Origin: Pseudomonadota bacterium
Lineage (GTDB): Bacteria > Pseudomonadota > Alphaproteobacteria > SHVP01
NCBI GenBank assembly: GCA_027622715.1
Contig: JAQBYN010000020.1
Span: forward strand, 1-51,728
Length of the DNA stretch: 51,728 nt
Direction: 5' to 3'
Shown here: positions 1 to 8,870 of the stretch, in pieces
Layout of the letters: each line of letters opens with the position of its first letter
Numbering within the stretch: the stretch's first letter is position 1
Notes under the pieces: model-generated
What the model saw: the letters and a program-made list of their open reading frames with translations, nothing else
Database searches by the model: none
Told to the model about the DNA's origin: nothing
Translations under genes and position numbers: made by a program

Positions 1-2
1 CC

Positions 3-62
3 TCGCAGATCGAGAAGGCTCAAGACCTCGCCCGCGAGTGGTTAGCAGCGCATCCCAACTAA
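3..62 (+). CDS. C-terminal tail of a gene entering from the left (possibly Sel1/TPR-like)
   Basis: The third forward frame is open from the window edge and ends SQIEKAQDLAREWLAAHPN followed by TAA at 60-62. The phrase with A-Q-x-L-A-R-E-W resembles the C-terminal ends of many Sel1-repeat/TPR-type secreted proteins, but only 19 residues are visible, so family and function cannot be established. The other two forward frames read less like protein. Confidence 0.4.
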   Translation, partial: SQIEKAQDLAREWLAAHPN

Positions 63-106
63 ATCTGTTTTCAGGCCCCTGCGGCCATCCCACAATGAAC
101 GAAACA

Positions 107-137
107 TGGGTAGAAACGTGGGTATATTATCTACCCA
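107..137. repeat. TGGGTA direct repeats plus inverted copy in an AT-rich patch
   Basis: TGGGTA occurs at 107-112 and 119-124 (12-bp period) and its reverse complement TACCCA at 132-137. They lie in an AT-rich stretch (about 100-175) directly beyond the 3' end of the tRNA-Ser gene. Short repeated GGGTA-type motifs beyond a tRNA 3' end are common around tyrosine-integrase attachment sites, but no integrase is in view. The repeats are seen; the att interpretation is inference. Confidence 0.4.
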
Positions 138-177
138 ATCTTTTTATTGATATTTTACAATGGCTTACTTGATGAAG

Positions 178-269
178 TGGCGGAGAGGGAGGGATTCGAA
201 CCCTCGAAACGGAAAACACCGTTTAACGGTTTAGCAAACCGGCGCCTTAAGCCACTCGGCCACCTCTCC
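178..269 (-). tRNA. tRNA-Ser (anticodon GCU), CCA encoded
   Basis: Read on the minus strand from 269: acceptor arm GGAGAGG pairs with CCTCTCC at 182-188, discriminator G at 181, and CCA is encoded at 178-180. The D arm contains GCCGAGTGGCTTAAGGC. The anticodon loop TTGCTAA gives anticodon GCU, which reads AGC/AGU serine codons. A long variable arm (AAACGGTGTTTTCCGTTT) is typical of a class II tRNA, and the T arm is GAGGGTTCGAATCCCTC. The outermost anticodon-stem pair appears to be a C-U mismatch; everything else fits a functional gene. Confidence 0.97.
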
Positions 270-277
270 CACGATGC

Positions 278-306
278 GTTGTAGTGGGCGGTATTGAGCG
301 AGTCAA
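278..306 (-). promoter_or_regulatory. Sigma-70-type promoter of tRNA-Ser
   Basis: On the minus strand TTGACT (301-306) and TACAAC (278-283) are separated by exactly 17 bp, and the -10 ends 8 bp before the first tRNA base (269). Spacing, position and sequence all fit a housekeeping promoter. Confidence 0.75.
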
Positions 307-460
307 ACGCCAACAATGGCCGCGTCACCCGGATCAAATTTCCTCGATTCCGAGAGAAACGCTTGCGTTTGTGTGGGTGGTGGCTTTCCGAAAGACGATT
401 CGCGCGCGCTCGCGTAAACTCTGCGCTCCGGGGCTGGGCCCGGCAACACGGTTCCGTACC

Positions 461-754
461 ATGAGCGACAAAATCTATCTCGTTTGCGAGCGCGTGTTCG
501 CCCAACCGCATCTGTCGCGCGGGGAGTCGCACAACGTGCTTGGCGCGTTTAGCGATCACAAGGAAGCCGAGGCGTGGGCGCAAGAGATGCTCCGGCGCGA
601 ACGCCCTAACAGCAACGAGTATCCCGTTTACGAACTGACAGTCGGCAAGGGAAGCGCTAAGGCCATAAAGCCGGTCACCGTCGCGACGAACTGGGAACGC
701 GGGCGTGCCGAAGACGTCATGAAAATGCATCGCTGGATAGACGACGATAAATAG
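461..754 (+). CDS. Small hypothetical protein, 97 aa
   Basis: The frame begins at ATG 461 (MSDKIYLVCERVFAQPHL) and ends with TAA at 754. It is charged and soluble, with no membrane segment or recognisable domain. Regular helical stretches (HKEAEAWAQEMLRRE) and the ending HRWIDDDK suggest a small alpha/beta domain. The frame is open further upstream to 284, but that part reads as low-complexity arginine-rich sequence and abuts the tRNA promoter, so 461 is preferred; no clear ribosome binding site is visible. It stands alone between the tRNA and the convergent GST genes. Function unknown. Confidence 0.6.
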   Translation: MSDKIYLVCERVFAQPHLSRGESHNVLGAFSDHKEAEAWAQEMLRRERPNSNEYPVYELTVGKGSAKAIKPVTVATNWERGRAEDVMKMHRWIDDDK

Positions 755-817
755 CGTGTCGCGGACTAGCGCGTGATCCCGGCGGCGAGGCGCCCTTCGG
801 TCACAAGCACGTGCCGG

Positions 818-1537
818 TCAGGAGGCGACGCGTCGCTTTCCGGCGTCGCGCTGGGTCTTCCCGTACAGCCGTTCCTTGATCGAGTTGTCCATCTTGATTT
901 CCTCACCGGGCGCTTGGCGATCGGCCAACACCAGGAGGCCGCGTTGCACCGCGGGCCGCTTTTCTATTTCAAGATACCAACGCTGGAGATGCTTGTAGTC
1001 GCCGAGCTTCACCCCTTGAAAATAGGGAATGATCCAAGGCCAGACCGCCATGTCGGCAATCGAATATTTGTCGTTCGCTAGGTACTCATGCGTTTTGAGC
1101 CGCTGGTCCAGCACATTGTAGAGCCGCGAGGCTTCGTTGGTGTAGCGCTTTATCGCATAGGGAATTTTTTCGGGGCAGTACTTCCGAAAGAAGTTGGCCT
1201 GACCGAGCATCGGCCCGACACCGCCCATCTGAAACATCAACCACTGAATCACTTCATAGCGATCGCGCGCCCGCTTGGGCAGGAACTTGCCGGTTTTCTC
1301 GGCGAGATACATGAGAATGGCGCCCGATTCGAAAACGGCGATGGGCTTGTTGCCCGGGCCCTTGTCATCAATGATTGCCGGCATTTTGTTGTTCGGGCTG
1401 AACTTTAAAAAAGATGGTTTGAATTGATCGCCCCGCGTGATGTCGATGCCGGTTACTTTGTAGTCAAGCCGCGTTTCCTCCAGCATCGTATGAATCTTGA
1501 TGCCGTTCGGTGTGGGCCAGGAATAGCAGTGAATCAT
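818..1537 (-). CDS. Glutathione S-transferase, YfcG/Nu-like (first of a tandem pair)
   Basis: 239 aa. The N-terminal thioredoxin-fold domain (about 1-85) carries YSWPTPNGIKIHTMLEE, with Thr and Asn of the TPNG motif where Nu-class enzymes (E. coli YfcG/YghU) bind glutathione in place of the usual Tyr/Ser/Cys. FSPNNKMPAI contains the cis-proline and FESGAIL the glutathione gamma-glutamyl-binding ES pair. A helical C-terminal domain follows (about 95-210). Nu-class members are cytosolic disulfide oxidoreductases or peroxidases using glutathione; the substrate here cannot be read. It is the last gene of the minus-strand run from gatC, 8 bp after its close paralogue, so a recent tandem duplication is likely. 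Its C-terminus is basic (KTQRDAGKRRVAS). Confidence 0.9.
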   Translation of the reverse strand: MIHCYSWPTPNGIKIHTMLEETRLDYKVTGIDITRGDQFKPSFLKFSPNNKMPAIIDDKGPGNKPIAVFESGAILMYLAEKTGKFLPKRARDRYEVIQWLMFQMGGVGPMLGQANFFRKYCPEKIPYAIKRYTNEASRLYNVLDQRLKTHEYLANDKYSIADMAVWPWIIPYFQGVKLGDYKHLQRWYLEIEKRPAVQRGLLVLADRQAPGEEIKMDNSIKERLYGKTQRDAGKRRVAS

Positions 1538-1545
1538 GACGCGCC

Positions 1546-2250
1546 TCAGGCCGCTTTGCGGCGTTTGTATTGTGCCGGTCCAAACAACATCGCCTTGGTC
1601 TTGGCGTCCATCGGCCCCGGCCGACGCCGATCTGCGAGAACCTGCAGACCGCGTTGCACCGCCGGCCGCGCGTCGATGGTTTCGTACCAGCGCTTCAGAT
1701 GCGGATAGCTCTCAAGTTTTTGCCCCTGGTTCGCGTGCGACCGCAGCCAAGGATATATCGCAATGTCGGCAATGGAGTACTTGTCGTTGGCAATGAATTT
1801 CGACTTTTTTAGCTGGCGGTCAATCACACCGTAGAGCCGCGTTGCTTCGTTGGTGTAGCGGTCATAGGCGTACTGAATGCGCTTGGGCGCGTAGTTTCTA
1901 AAATGGTGCGCTTGGCCGAGCATCGGACCGACACTCGCCATTTGGAACATCAACCACTGGATGACTTCGTATTTCTGCCGCGTCGCCTTGGGCAAAAGCT
2001 TGCCTTCTTTCTCCGCCAAATAGAGAAGGATGGCACCGGATTCGAAGAGCGCAATCGGTTTGCCGCCAGGACCCTTGCGATCGACGATCGCCGGCATCTT
2101 GTTGTTGGGGCTGATCTTCAGGAACGACGGCTTGAACTGGTCGCCCTGGCCGATATTGATCGGGATGATCTTGTAAGGAAGCTTTAGTTCCTCGAGCATG
2201 ATGTGGACCTTGTGCCCGTTGGGCGTCGGCCATGTATAGAGATCGATCAT
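1546..2250 (-). CDS. Glutathione S-transferase, YfcG/Nu-like (second of the pair)
   Basis: 234 aa, collinear with its downstream neighbour. TPNGHKVHIMLEE at the N-terminus, SPNNKMPAIVD with the cis-proline and FESGAILLYLAEKEGK mark the glutathione site; the helical C-terminal domain contains SIADIAIYPW, the usual GST folding motif. The TPNG form again points to the Nu/YfcG group, soluble and cytosolic, probably acting on disulfides or peroxides. Its ATG (2248-2250) overlaps the stop of the BtuF-like gene (2247-2249) as ATGA, so the two are probably translationally coupled. The pair diverges mostly in the helical domain, hinting at different substrates. Confidence 0.9.
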   Translation of the reverse strand: MIDLYTWPTPNGHKVHIMLEELKLPYKIIPINIGQGDQFKPSFLKISPNNKMPAIVDRKGPGGKPIALFESGAILLYLAEKEGKLLPKATRQKYEVIQWLMFQMASVGPMLGQAHHFRNYAPKRIQYAYDRYTNEATRLYGVIDRQLKKSKFIANDKYSIADIAIYPWLRSHANQGQKLESYPHLKRWYETIDARPAVQRGLQVLADRRRPGPMDAKTKAMLFGPAQYKRRKAA

Positions 2251-3101
2251 CCTGGTTTTCCTCTTGTCGATGCGCTCTCGGCTCTGGTTTCCGTTGCCGC
2301 CTGGCGCAAATAGTTCAAACCCTGAATAGCCCTGCTTCCGTACCAGGATATCATCTCGCCGTCGATCATGCGCAGCGTCTTGCCGGGCAGTTTGAACTTT
2401 GCGCGAAACTCGGCGATGTGATCCTCGGTGAACTTGAACGGTTCGGTCGAAAACAAGACGACGTCCACGCCATCCAACAGTTTTTGCGTCATTGGAACGG
2501 TGGGATATCGGACCCTAGTATCGGTCGAAACGGTTCGCCAACGCACCAGTTCGAGCATCCTGGCGATATAGGTGTTGGGTGACACCGTCATCCATGGGTC
2601 TTTCCAGATGAGGTAAAGCACCCGCCGGTCGGTCAGCCGCGGCGCCAAGGTCATCACGGATCGCAACGCCATTTCGAAATCTTGGCAGAGCGCTTCGGCC
2701 CGTTCGGCCCGGTCGAAAATGCCGCCCATCATGCGAAACAGATCGAGGTTGTCGCGCGGTTGAATGGGATGGGTAACAACCAAATTGGGGACGAAGGCGC
2801 GCAATGTCTCGGCAAGTTCTTTGGTGTTTTCGTCGACGTTAAGAACAACGTGGGTCGGATTGAGCGCGCGCAGCCGATCGACTTTGATCTTTTTTGTCCC
2901 GCCGACGCTCGGCAGTTTATCGACCCGGCCTTCCGGATGAACGCAAAACTGGGTGCGCGCCACCAGCTGATCGCCAAGATTGAGGTCAAACAAGAGCTCG
3001 GTGATGCTGGGGACCAGCGAAACAATGCGCGCGTCGGCCGCGGCCACCGGCTCGTGCGCCACCCCCATGGCGTCGCGCGGGAAAGACCGGGTTGCCGACA
3101 T
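2247..3101 (-). CDS. BtuF-like helical-backbone metal receptor (cobalamin-binding-type), no signal peptide
   Basis: 284 aa. The fold of class III periplasmic binding proteins is evident: RIVSLVPSITELLFDLNLGDQLVART (about 26-51) followed by LPSVGGTKKIKVDRLRALNPTHVV, the signature start of BtuF/vitamin B12 or heme/siderophore receptors. The N-terminus (MSATRSFPRDAMGVAHEP) has no hydrophobic core or lipobox, so it probably stays in the cytoplasm, unlike transport receptors, and no btuC/btuD lies nearby. Such orphan soluble members are known but their role is not settled. It sits 8 bp after gatB and overlaps the GST start, so it belongs to the gat operon. Ligand unknown; cobalamin is only the family default. 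Confidence 0.75.
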   Translation of the reverse strand: MSATRSFPRDAMGVAHEPVAAADARIVSLVPSITELLFDLNLGDQLVARTQFCVHPEGRVDKLPSVGGTKKIKVDRLRALNPTHVVLNVDENTKELAETLRAFVPNLVVTHPIQPRDNLDLFRMMGGIFDRAERAEALCQDFEMALRSVMTLAPRLTDRRVLYLIWKDPWMTVSPNTYIARMLELVRWRTVSTDTRVRYPTVPMTQKLLDGVDVVLFSTEPFKFTEDHIAEFRAKFKLPGKTLRMIDGEMISWYGSRAIQGLNYLRQAATETRAESASTRGKPG

Positions 3102-3109
3102 CCGCCGCC

Positions 3110-4564
3110 CTAACCGCTAAGTTTTTGTTGCAACAAATCGTTGACGATCTTGGGATTCGCCTTGCCTTGGGATTGCTTCATTACCTGACCAACGAAGAAC
3201 CCGAACAGCCTGTCTTTTCCGCCGCGATACTCGGCGACCTTATCGGGATTGCTCTCCATGACAGCATCGACGATGGCTTCGATCGCGCCGCTGTCTGTGA
3301 CCTGTCGCAATCCGCGCTGATCGACGATCTCCGCTGGTGGGCGCCCCGTCTTCATCATCTCGTCGAAGACATCCTTGGCGATCCGGCCCGAGATCGTATC
3401 GTCGGCAATGAGGTCAACGAGCGCGCCAAGATGAGCCGCCGATATCGGCGACCGCGCAATATCAAGGCCGGATTTGTTCAAGGCGCCAAAGAGATCGCCC
3501 ATGATCCAATTGGCGACGGCCTTCGCATCACGGTCACGGGCGGCTTCCTCGAAGAACTCGGCGACTTCCTTTTCCGCAACCAGGACGCCCGCGTCGTAGG
3601 GCGACAAGCCGAGTTCACCGACAAAACGCGCTTTGCGGTCGTCGGGCAGTTCCGGCAAGGACGAGGCGATTTCGTCGACCCACGCTTGGGTGAACTCCAA
3701 CGGCAACAGATCGGGATCGGGGAAATACCGGTAGTCGTGCGCTTCCTCTTTGGAGCGCATCGACCTCGTCTCACCCTTGCGCGAATCGAACAGGCGCGTT
3801 TGCTGGGCGATCACGCCGCCTTCCTCGAGAATATCGACTTGGCGCTGCGCTTCGTACTCGATGGCCTGCTGGACGAAGCGCACCGAGTTTACATTCTTGA
3901 TTTCGCAACGCGTCCCGTAGTCCGCACCCGGGCGGCGCACCGAAACGTTCACATCGGCCCGCATGCTGCCCTGCTCCATGTTCCCGTCGCAGGTGCCGAG
4001 ATAGCGCAAGATCGAACGCAACTTGCGCAGATAGGCGCCAGCTTCTTCGGATGATCGAAGGTCCGGTTCGGAGACGATCTCCATTAGGGCAATCCCGGAC
4101 CGATTTAGATCGACGTAGGTGCGATCGGGACTGAGATCGTGAACGCTTTTTCCCGCGTCCTGCTCGAGGTGGAGACGGGTGATTCCGATCTCGCGCGTGC
4201 GCCCGTCATCCATGTCGAGAACGACGGTGCCCGCACCGACGACGGGCTGCAAAAACTGAGAGATCTGATAGCCCTGCGGTAGGTCCGGATAAAAGTAGTT
4301 CTTGCGATCAAAAACGGACCGCAGGTTAATCTGGGCCTTCAGCCCCAAACCGGTACGGACCGCCTGCTCGACACACACTTTGTTGATGACCGGCAACATC
4401 CCCGGCATGGCCGCGTCGACCAAACCAACTTGGGTGTTCGGCTCGGCGCCGAAGGCGGTCGACGCGCCGGAAAATAGCTTGGAGTTTGAGGTGATCTGCG
4501 CGTGGACCTCCAGGCCGATCACCATTTCCCAGGTTCCTGTCGCGCCCTGGATCGTGCCGCTCAT
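3110..4564 (-). CDS. gatB: Asp-tRNA(Asn)/Glu-tRNA(Gln) amidotransferase subunit B
   Basis: 484 aa from ATG 4564. GatB binds mischarged Glu-tRNA(Gln) or Asp-tRNA(Asn) and activates the acyl group with ATP for amidation by GatA-derived ammonia. Family marks: [11 protein letters not shown] near the start, [39 protein letters not shown], and the C-terminal YqeY-like tRNA-binding part ending [13 protein letters not shown]. The start is placed at ATG 4564 because GGAG lies 6 bp upstream and the ATG overlaps the gatA stop (TGATG); an in-frame GTG at 4579 would add five residues. Full length for the family. Eight bases separate it from the BtuF-like gene. Confidence 0.97.
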   Translation of the reverse strand: MSGTIQGATGTWEMVIGLEVHAQITSNSKLFSGASTAFGAEPNTQVGLVDAAMPGMLPVINKVCVEQAVRTGLGLKAQINLRSVFDRKNYFYPDLPQGYQISQFLQPVVGAGTVVLDMDDGRTREIGITRLHLEQDAGKSVHDLSPDRTYVDLNRSGIALMEIVSEPDLRSSEEAGAYLRKLRSILRYLGTCDGNMEQGSMRADVNVSVRRPGADYGTRCEIKNVNSVRFVQQAIEYEAQRQVDILEEGGVIAQQTRLFDSRKGETRSMRSKEEAHDYRYFPDPDLLPLEFTQAWVDEIASSLPELPDDRKARFVGELGLSPYDAGVLVAEKEVAEFFEEAARDRDAKAVANWIMGDLFGALNKSGLDIARSPISAAHLGALVDLIADDTISGRIAKDVFDEMMKTGRPPAEIVDQRGLRQVTDSGAIEAIVDAVMESNPDKVAEYRGGKDRLFGFFVGQVMKQSQGKANPKIVNDLLQQKLSG

Positions 4565-6048
4565 CAATTGCTCCGCCACCAGGGCGCCGGGCGGCCATCA
4601 AACGCCGCGGCGCGCTCTAAGGCACGGCCAACGCGCAGCACGGTTTCTTCATCGAACGCACGACCGACGACCTGCAGACCCAAAGGTAAACCTTGTGACG
4701 ACAGACCGGCCGGCAACGACAATGCGGGCAGGCCCGCCATATTCGCCGGCACCGTGAGAATGTCGTTCAGATACATCGCGACCGGATCATCGCTTTTTTC
4801 ACCGACGCCGAACGCCGGCTCTGGCGTAGTCGGTGTGAGCAGAACGTCAACTTTCTGCCAGGCTTGTTTGAAATCATCGGCGATCAGGGTGCGGACCTTT
4901 TGCGCTTGAAGATAGTAGGCATCGTAGTAGCCGGCCGAGAGAACATAAGTGCCAATCAAGATCCGGCGCTTTACCTCGGCGCCGAACCCGGCGGCGCGGG
5001 TCGTCTCATACATCTCGGTCAAATCGCCTTGGTCGACACGAAGCCCGTAGCGCACGCCGTCATAGCGGGCGAGATTTGACGATGCTTCGGCCGGGGCCAC
5101 GATGTAATAGGCGGGCAATGCGTATTTGGTATGCGGCAAGCTTACGGCGACGATTTCCGCGCCGGCATCTTTGAGCCAGGCGATACCGCTATCCCACAAT
5201 GCAACGATCTCGGCCGGTGTGCCGTCGATCCGGTACTCGGCCGGGATCCCGATACGCAGGCCTTTGACGCTTTTCTCCAACACGGATTCGTAGTCTGGGA
5301 CCGCCACGTCGACCGATGTGGAATCCTTGGCGTCATGGCCCGCCATGGCCTTCAGCATGATCGCGGCATCACCCACCGTGCGGGTCATCGGACCGGCTTG
5401 ATCAAGACTTGAGGCAAACGCAACGATGCCCCAGCGCGAACACCGACCGTAGGTTGGTTTGAGCCCGACCGTACCGGTGAACGCCGCGGGTTGACGGATC
5501 GAGCCCCCGGTGTCGGTACCGGTTGCGCCCAAACATAGTTGAGCCGCGACCGCCGCGGCTGAGCCGCCGCTCGATCCACCCGGGACTAGATCGCGATTGT
5601 CGCCCGGGCGTCGCCAGGGATTGAGGACCGGCCCGTAGTAGCTGGTCTCGTTGGACGATCCCATGGCGAATTCGTCCATGTTGGTTTTGCCCAACATGAC
5701 TGCGCCTTCGCGCCACATGTTGGCGGTCACCGTGGATTCGTAGGCGGGAACAAATCCGTTGAGAATGTGCGAGCCCGCCGTCGACAAAACGCCCTTCGTG
5801 CAGAACAGGTCTTTGATCGCGACAGGGATGCCCTCGAGCACCCCAGCATCGCCTTTCGCCAAACGGACGTCAGCGCGGGCTGCGTCGGCGATTGCCCGGT
5901 CGGCGGTTTCAGAGACGAAGGCGTTCAGGGCTCGCGATGCTTCAATCGCCGCAATATGACTCTCCGCCAGCTCGCGCGCCGAGATCGACCGATCGCCGAG
6001 TTGGGCCCGCGCGTCGGCGATCGTCAGGCTGGTCAGCGACGTGCTCAC
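4564..6048 (-). CDS. gatA: Asp-tRNA(Asn)/Glu-tRNA(Gln) amidotransferase subunit A
   Basis: 494 aa. Glutaminase/amidase subunit that releases ammonia from glutamine and channels it to GatB. Amidase-signature features: [14 protein letters not shown] with the catalytic Lys, the Gly/Ser-rich [15 protein letters not shown] with the cis-Ser and nucleophile-Ser region, and [14 protein letters not shown]. The start is GTG 6048, overlapping the gatC stop as GTGA; the frame stays open upstream, but that is the gatC coding region read in another frame. Order gatC-gatA-gatB with overlapping ends at both junctions shows tight coupling of the three subunits. Confidence 0.97.
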   Translation of the reverse strand: MSTSLTSLTIADARAQLGDRSISARELAESHIAAIEASRALNAFVSETADRAIADAARADVRLAKGDAGVLEGIPVAIKDLFCTKGVLSTAGSHILNGFVPAYESTVTANMWREGAVMLGKTNMDEFAMGSSNETSYYGPVLNPWRRPGDNRDLVPGGSSGGSAAAVAAQLCLGATGTDTGGSIRQPAAFTGTVGLKPTYGRCSRWGIVAFASSLDQAGPMTRTVGDAAIMLKAMAGHDAKDSTSVDVAVPDYESVLEKSVKGLRIGIPAEYRIDGTPAEIVALWDSGIAWLKDAGAEIVAVSLPHTKYALPAYYIVAPAEASSNLARYDGVRYGLRVDQGDLTEMYETTRAAGFGAEVKRRILIGTYVLSAGYYDAYYLQAQKVRTLIADDFKQAWQKVDVLLTPTTPEPAFGVGEKSDDPVAMYLNDILTVPANMAGLPALSLPAGLSSQGLPLGLQVVGRAFDEETVLRVGRALERAAAFDGRPAPWWRSN

Positions 6049-6332
6049 TCGATCACCTTTGGCACGACAAAATAGCCATCCGCGGTTTCGGTGGCGTTGC
6101 CGAGGATATCTTCTCGGCACCCACCATCGGTCACAACATCGTCGCGGTGATGAAGTGGATGGCCGACCACGCTGGTCATCGGTTCGACCCCCGCGGTGTC
6201 GACTTCGTTGAGCTGCTCGATCCACTTGAGGATGCCGGAAAGTTCGTCTGCCATCGGCGCCAGGTCTTCGTCCGGCAGAGAAATCCGGGCAAGCCGCGCG
6301 ATGCGGGCGACGGTGGCTTTATCGAGCGACAT
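6045..6332 (-). CDS. gatC: Asp-tRNA(Asn)/Glu-tRNA(Gln) amidotransferase subunit C
   Basis: 95 aa from ATG 6332: [17 protein letters not shown], the usual helical GatC start, then [23 protein letters not shown] and the C-terminal belt ([16 protein letters not shown]...[10 protein letters not shown]) that wraps the GatA-GatB interface. Length is normal. The frame is open upstream, but that sequence is arginine/serine-rich and overlaps the divergent ruvX start, so the ATG is preferred. First gene of the minus-strand gat operon; a TATAGA (6342-6347, minus strand) just upstream could be its -10 but has no convincing -35. Confidence 0.95.
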   Translation of the reverse strand: MSLDKATVARIARLARISLPDEDLAPMADELSGILKWIEQLNEVDTAGVEPMTSVVGHPLHHRDDVVTDGGCREDILGNATETADGYFVVPKVIE

Positions 6333-6423
6333 ATGGCACGTTCTATAGTGGCTTTCCGACATCCGTTCTGGGCGGAAAAAGCGCAGAATTCCGGGCAAAA
6401 TCGAGCGGACCGTAACACTCGCC

Positions 6424-6924
6424 ATGTGTCCAGGCAAGACCAGTGATCTCGACCTGCTACGAGACCGGCTGCGGCCGGGTGAGCGGCTATTGGGCCTTGA
6501 TGTCGGTGCCAAAACGGTGGGAATCGCGATTTCCGACGGCCGGTTGGGTCTGGCGACGCCCGTTCACACCTTGCGCCGGGGCAAGCTCAAGGACGACGTC
6601 GCGGCGCTGCGCACGTTGATCGCCGAACGCAACGTCGGGGGACTAGTGATCGGCCTGCCGGTCAACATGGACGGGAGCGAAGGCCCGCGCTGTCAGTCGG
6701 TGCGCCAGTTTGCGCAAAACATCGGATTATCAATCGACCTTCCAGTGGCGTTTTGGGACGAGCGGCTATCGACCGCTGCGGTTGAACGATCGCTGATCGG
6801 CCAGGACGTCTCGCGCCAGCGCCGCGCCGCGGTGATCGACGCCCACGCGGCAGCGTACATCCTCCAGGGCGCGCTTGATCGCATGCAAGTCATGACGACG
6901 CAGGAGCCGACCGACGATGTCTGA
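6424..6924 (+). CDS. ruvX: Putative pre-16S rRNA nuclease / Holliday junction resolvase RuvX (YqgF)
   Basis: 166 aa RNase H-fold protein. LLGLDVGAKTVGIAISD (about 22-38) has the first acidic residue, VIGLPVNMDGSEGPR the family loop, FWDERLST the second acidic motif, and DAHAAAYILQ the third. YqgF proteins mature the 16S rRNA 5' end in E. coli and have been assigned Holliday junction cleavage in other species. Divergent from gatC, an arrangement common in Alphaproteobacteria. It overlaps the AEC transporter start by 8 bp. No strong Shine-Dalgarno precedes ATG 6424. Confidence 0.93.
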   Translation: MCPGKTSDLDLLRDRLRPGERLLGLDVGAKTVGIAISDGRLGLATPVHTLRRGKLKDDVAALRTLIAERNVGGLVIGLPVNMDGSEGPRCQSVRQFAQNIGLSIDLPVAFWDERLSTAAVERSLIGQDVSRQRRAAVIDAHAAAYILQGALDRMQVMTTQEPTDDV

Positions 6925-7858
6925 GGTGCTTTTCGGAACGGTCCCGGCGTTTCTGGCGATCCTGCTCGGGGGCGCCCTACGCTACCGGCAATTCGTCGCC
7001 GCCGGGGCATGGGCAGAACTCCAGAAGCTGAACTACTACCTGTTTCTTCCAGCCATGTTTGTGTCCGGATTGGCCGGTGGCGTCTACACGGGTGCACCCC
7101 TTCTATCGATCATCGTCGGTGTCGCTGTCGTTCTTGGTGCCGGAAGTGCTGCGATTTGGTTTTGGAAGAGCCAGGTACCACGGGCTGCTGATCTTGGGCC
7201 GCAACTCCTGGAAGGCGCCATCCGCGCCAACGTGCCGTACGGTATGGCGGTGAGCTTTGCGTTTGGCGGTAGTGCCGGACTTGAACTCTTTCTCGTTGCG
7301 GCGGCCGTCTATCTCCCCACAGTGGTGATCGCTGGCGGCCTCTACAGCCAACTCTCCGGCCGGCAAGATCGTGATCCGGATACGGCGCAAGAATACGCGC
7401 TGGCGACCGCGTTTCGTTTGCTCGCACGCAACCCGATTGCAATCGGAATCGTGCTCGGCGTGGGACTCAATGTCCTGAATCTGCCGATCCCAACGGGACT
7501 GGGTCGTGTCGTGCACGTAGCGGGCTTTGCCGCAATGCCTATTGGATTGCTGGCCACGGGTGCAGCCCTCAATATCGCCGGTGCCCAAAACGCCCTCGAC
7601 GCGGCCCGCGTCGCCGTGATCGCCACGCTGGCCTTGAAGCTGCTCGTGTTGCCGGCTGGCGCTGGCCTTATGGTCCTGATATTTGGGCTTTCCGGCCCGG
7701 CTGCGGTCGCTGTCGTCTTGATTTCGGCGCTCCCTTGCCTCGTGCCACGCTTCACGGTTGTCGCCGAGCCAACCCAAGGCATCCTGCCCGGCATCGCAAC
7801 ACTTGCGACGCTACTCTCGGCTGTGACCATTCCCGTTGCGCTTTGGCTCTTTAGCTAA
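6917..7858 (+). CDS. AEC (auxin efflux carrier) family permease
   Basis: 313 aa, about ten predicted membrane spans in two halves ([48 protein letters not shown]; then [75 protein letters not shown]). The half-repeat layout and the [12 protein letters not shown] motif are typical of AEC/PIN-like secondary carriers of the inner membrane, which usually move carboxylates such as malate or malonate; the substrate is not readable. It overlaps ruvX by 8 bp and precedes pyrB by 40 bp, so it is probably co-transcribed with ruvX, though unrelated to pyrimidine synthesis. Confidence 0.88.
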   Translation: MSEVLFGTVPAFLAILLGGALRYRQFVAAGAWAELQKLNYYLFLPAMFVSGLAGGVYTGAPLLSIIVGVAVVLGAGSAAIWFWKSQVPRAADLGPQLLEGAIRANVPYGMAVSFAFGGSAGLELFLVAAAVYLPTVVIAGGLYSQLSGRQDRDPDTAQEYALATAFRLLARNPIAIGIVLGVGLNVLNLPIPTGLGRVVHVAGFAAMPIGLLATGAALNIAGAQNALDAARVAVIATLALKLLVLPAGAGLMVLIFGLSGPAAVAVVLISALPCLVPRFTVVAEPTQGILPGIATLATLLSAVTIPVALWLFS

Positions 7859-7898
7859 GTGTCGACCGCTTCGACGAAACGCTTATAGTAAGGTTTTG

Positions 7899-8870
7899 AT
7901 GACATCCGCCGACGCGAAGCCCTTCCCTCACCGCCATCTGCTGGGCATTGAGCACCTGTCGGCGGACGAGATTTCAGCGCTCCTGGACCATTCGGACGCC
8001 TACGTCGAGCTCAATCGCCGCCCCGAGAAGAAGCTCAACCGGCTGCGCGGTCGCACCCTAATCAACCTTTTCTTCGAAACCTCGACGCGGACCAAGACCT
8101 CCTTCGAGCTAGCCGGAAAACGCCTGGGCGCTGATGTCATTAATATGTCGGTTGAGGGTTCGGCCATTAAGAAGGGGGAGACGCTCATCGATACGGCGAT
8201 GACCCTCAATGCCATGCAGCCAGACGCGATGGTCATCCGTCACCCCGATAGCGGTGCCGCCGATCTGCTCTCGCAAAAGGTCAACGGGTCGGTCATCAAC
8301 GCCGGGGACGGCAGTCATGCCCACCCCACCCAAGCGCTGCTCGACGCAGTAACCATCCGACGGCGTCTGGGCCACCTAAAGGGTTTGACCGTGGCCATTT
8401 GCGGCGATATTCTTCACAGCCGGGTGGCGCGCTCGAACATCCAGTTGTTCGGGAAAATGGGCGCACTGGTTCGAGTCGTCGCCCCGCCCACACTTTTGCC
8501 GGCATCGATCGAACGCTTGGGCGTCGAAGTCCACAACGACATGGTGGCTGGCCTCAAAGATGCCGATATCGTCATGATGCTGCGGCTCCAAACCGAGCGC
8601 ATGAAGGGCGCCTTCGTGCCGTCCATCCGCGAGTACTTTCGCTACTACGGACTTGATCGGGAAAAGCTTGCCCATGCCAAACCCGATGCGCTGATCATGC
8701 ATCCCGGACCGATGAACCGTGGGGTGGAGATCGACACCGAGGTCGCAGACGATATCAACCGAAGTGTCATTCGCGAGCAGGTCGAGATGGGTGTCGCTGT
8801 ACGCATGGCCTGCCTCGACGCATTGGTGCACCAAAAACTTGAGCGGCCGACTGACGTGGCCGCGGCATGA
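7899..8870 (+). CDS. pyrB: Aspartate carbamoyltransferase catalytic chain
   Basis: 323 aa from ATG 7899, which has AAGG 5 bp upstream. Catalyses carbamoyl phosphate + L-aspartate to N-carbamoylaspartate, the second step of pyrimidine synthesis. Visible: [15 protein letters not shown] (carbamoyl-phosphate site), [25 protein letters not shown] and the aspartate-binding [11 protein letters not shown]. An upstream in-frame start at 7836 would lie inside the transporter gene and is rejected. Its stop overlaps the pyrC' start (ATGA), consistent with the known association of such ATCases with an inactive dihydroorotase partner. Confidence 0.97.
   Translation: MTSADAKPFPHRHLLGIEHLSADEISALLDHSDAYVELNRRPEKKLNRLRGRTLINLFFETSTRTKTSFELAGKRLGADVINMSVEGSAIKKGETLIDTAMTLNAMQPDAMVIRHPDSGAADLLSQKVNGSVINAGDGSHAHPTQALLDAVTIRRRLGHLKGLTVAICGDILHSRVARSNIQLFGKMGALVRVVAPPTLLPASIERLGVEVHNDMVAGLKDADIVMMLRLQTERMKGAFVPSIREYFRYYGLDREKLAHAKPDALIMHPGPMNRGVEIDTEVADDINRSVIREQVEMGVAVRMACLDALVHQKLERPTDVAAA

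Noticed and set aside
284-460. Upstream extension of the small hypothetical gene
   Set aside because: Translation is Arg-rich without protein character and begins at the tRNA promoter; ATG 461 is a better start.
3092-4054. 320-residue plus-strand open frame
   Set aside because: Lies antisense to gatB, a certain gene, and its translation shows no family features; a by-product of GC-rich codon usage.
7103-7777. 224-residue minus-strand open frame opposite the AEC transporter
   Set aside because: Low-complexity His/Arg/Asp composition expected from the complement of a membrane protein gene.
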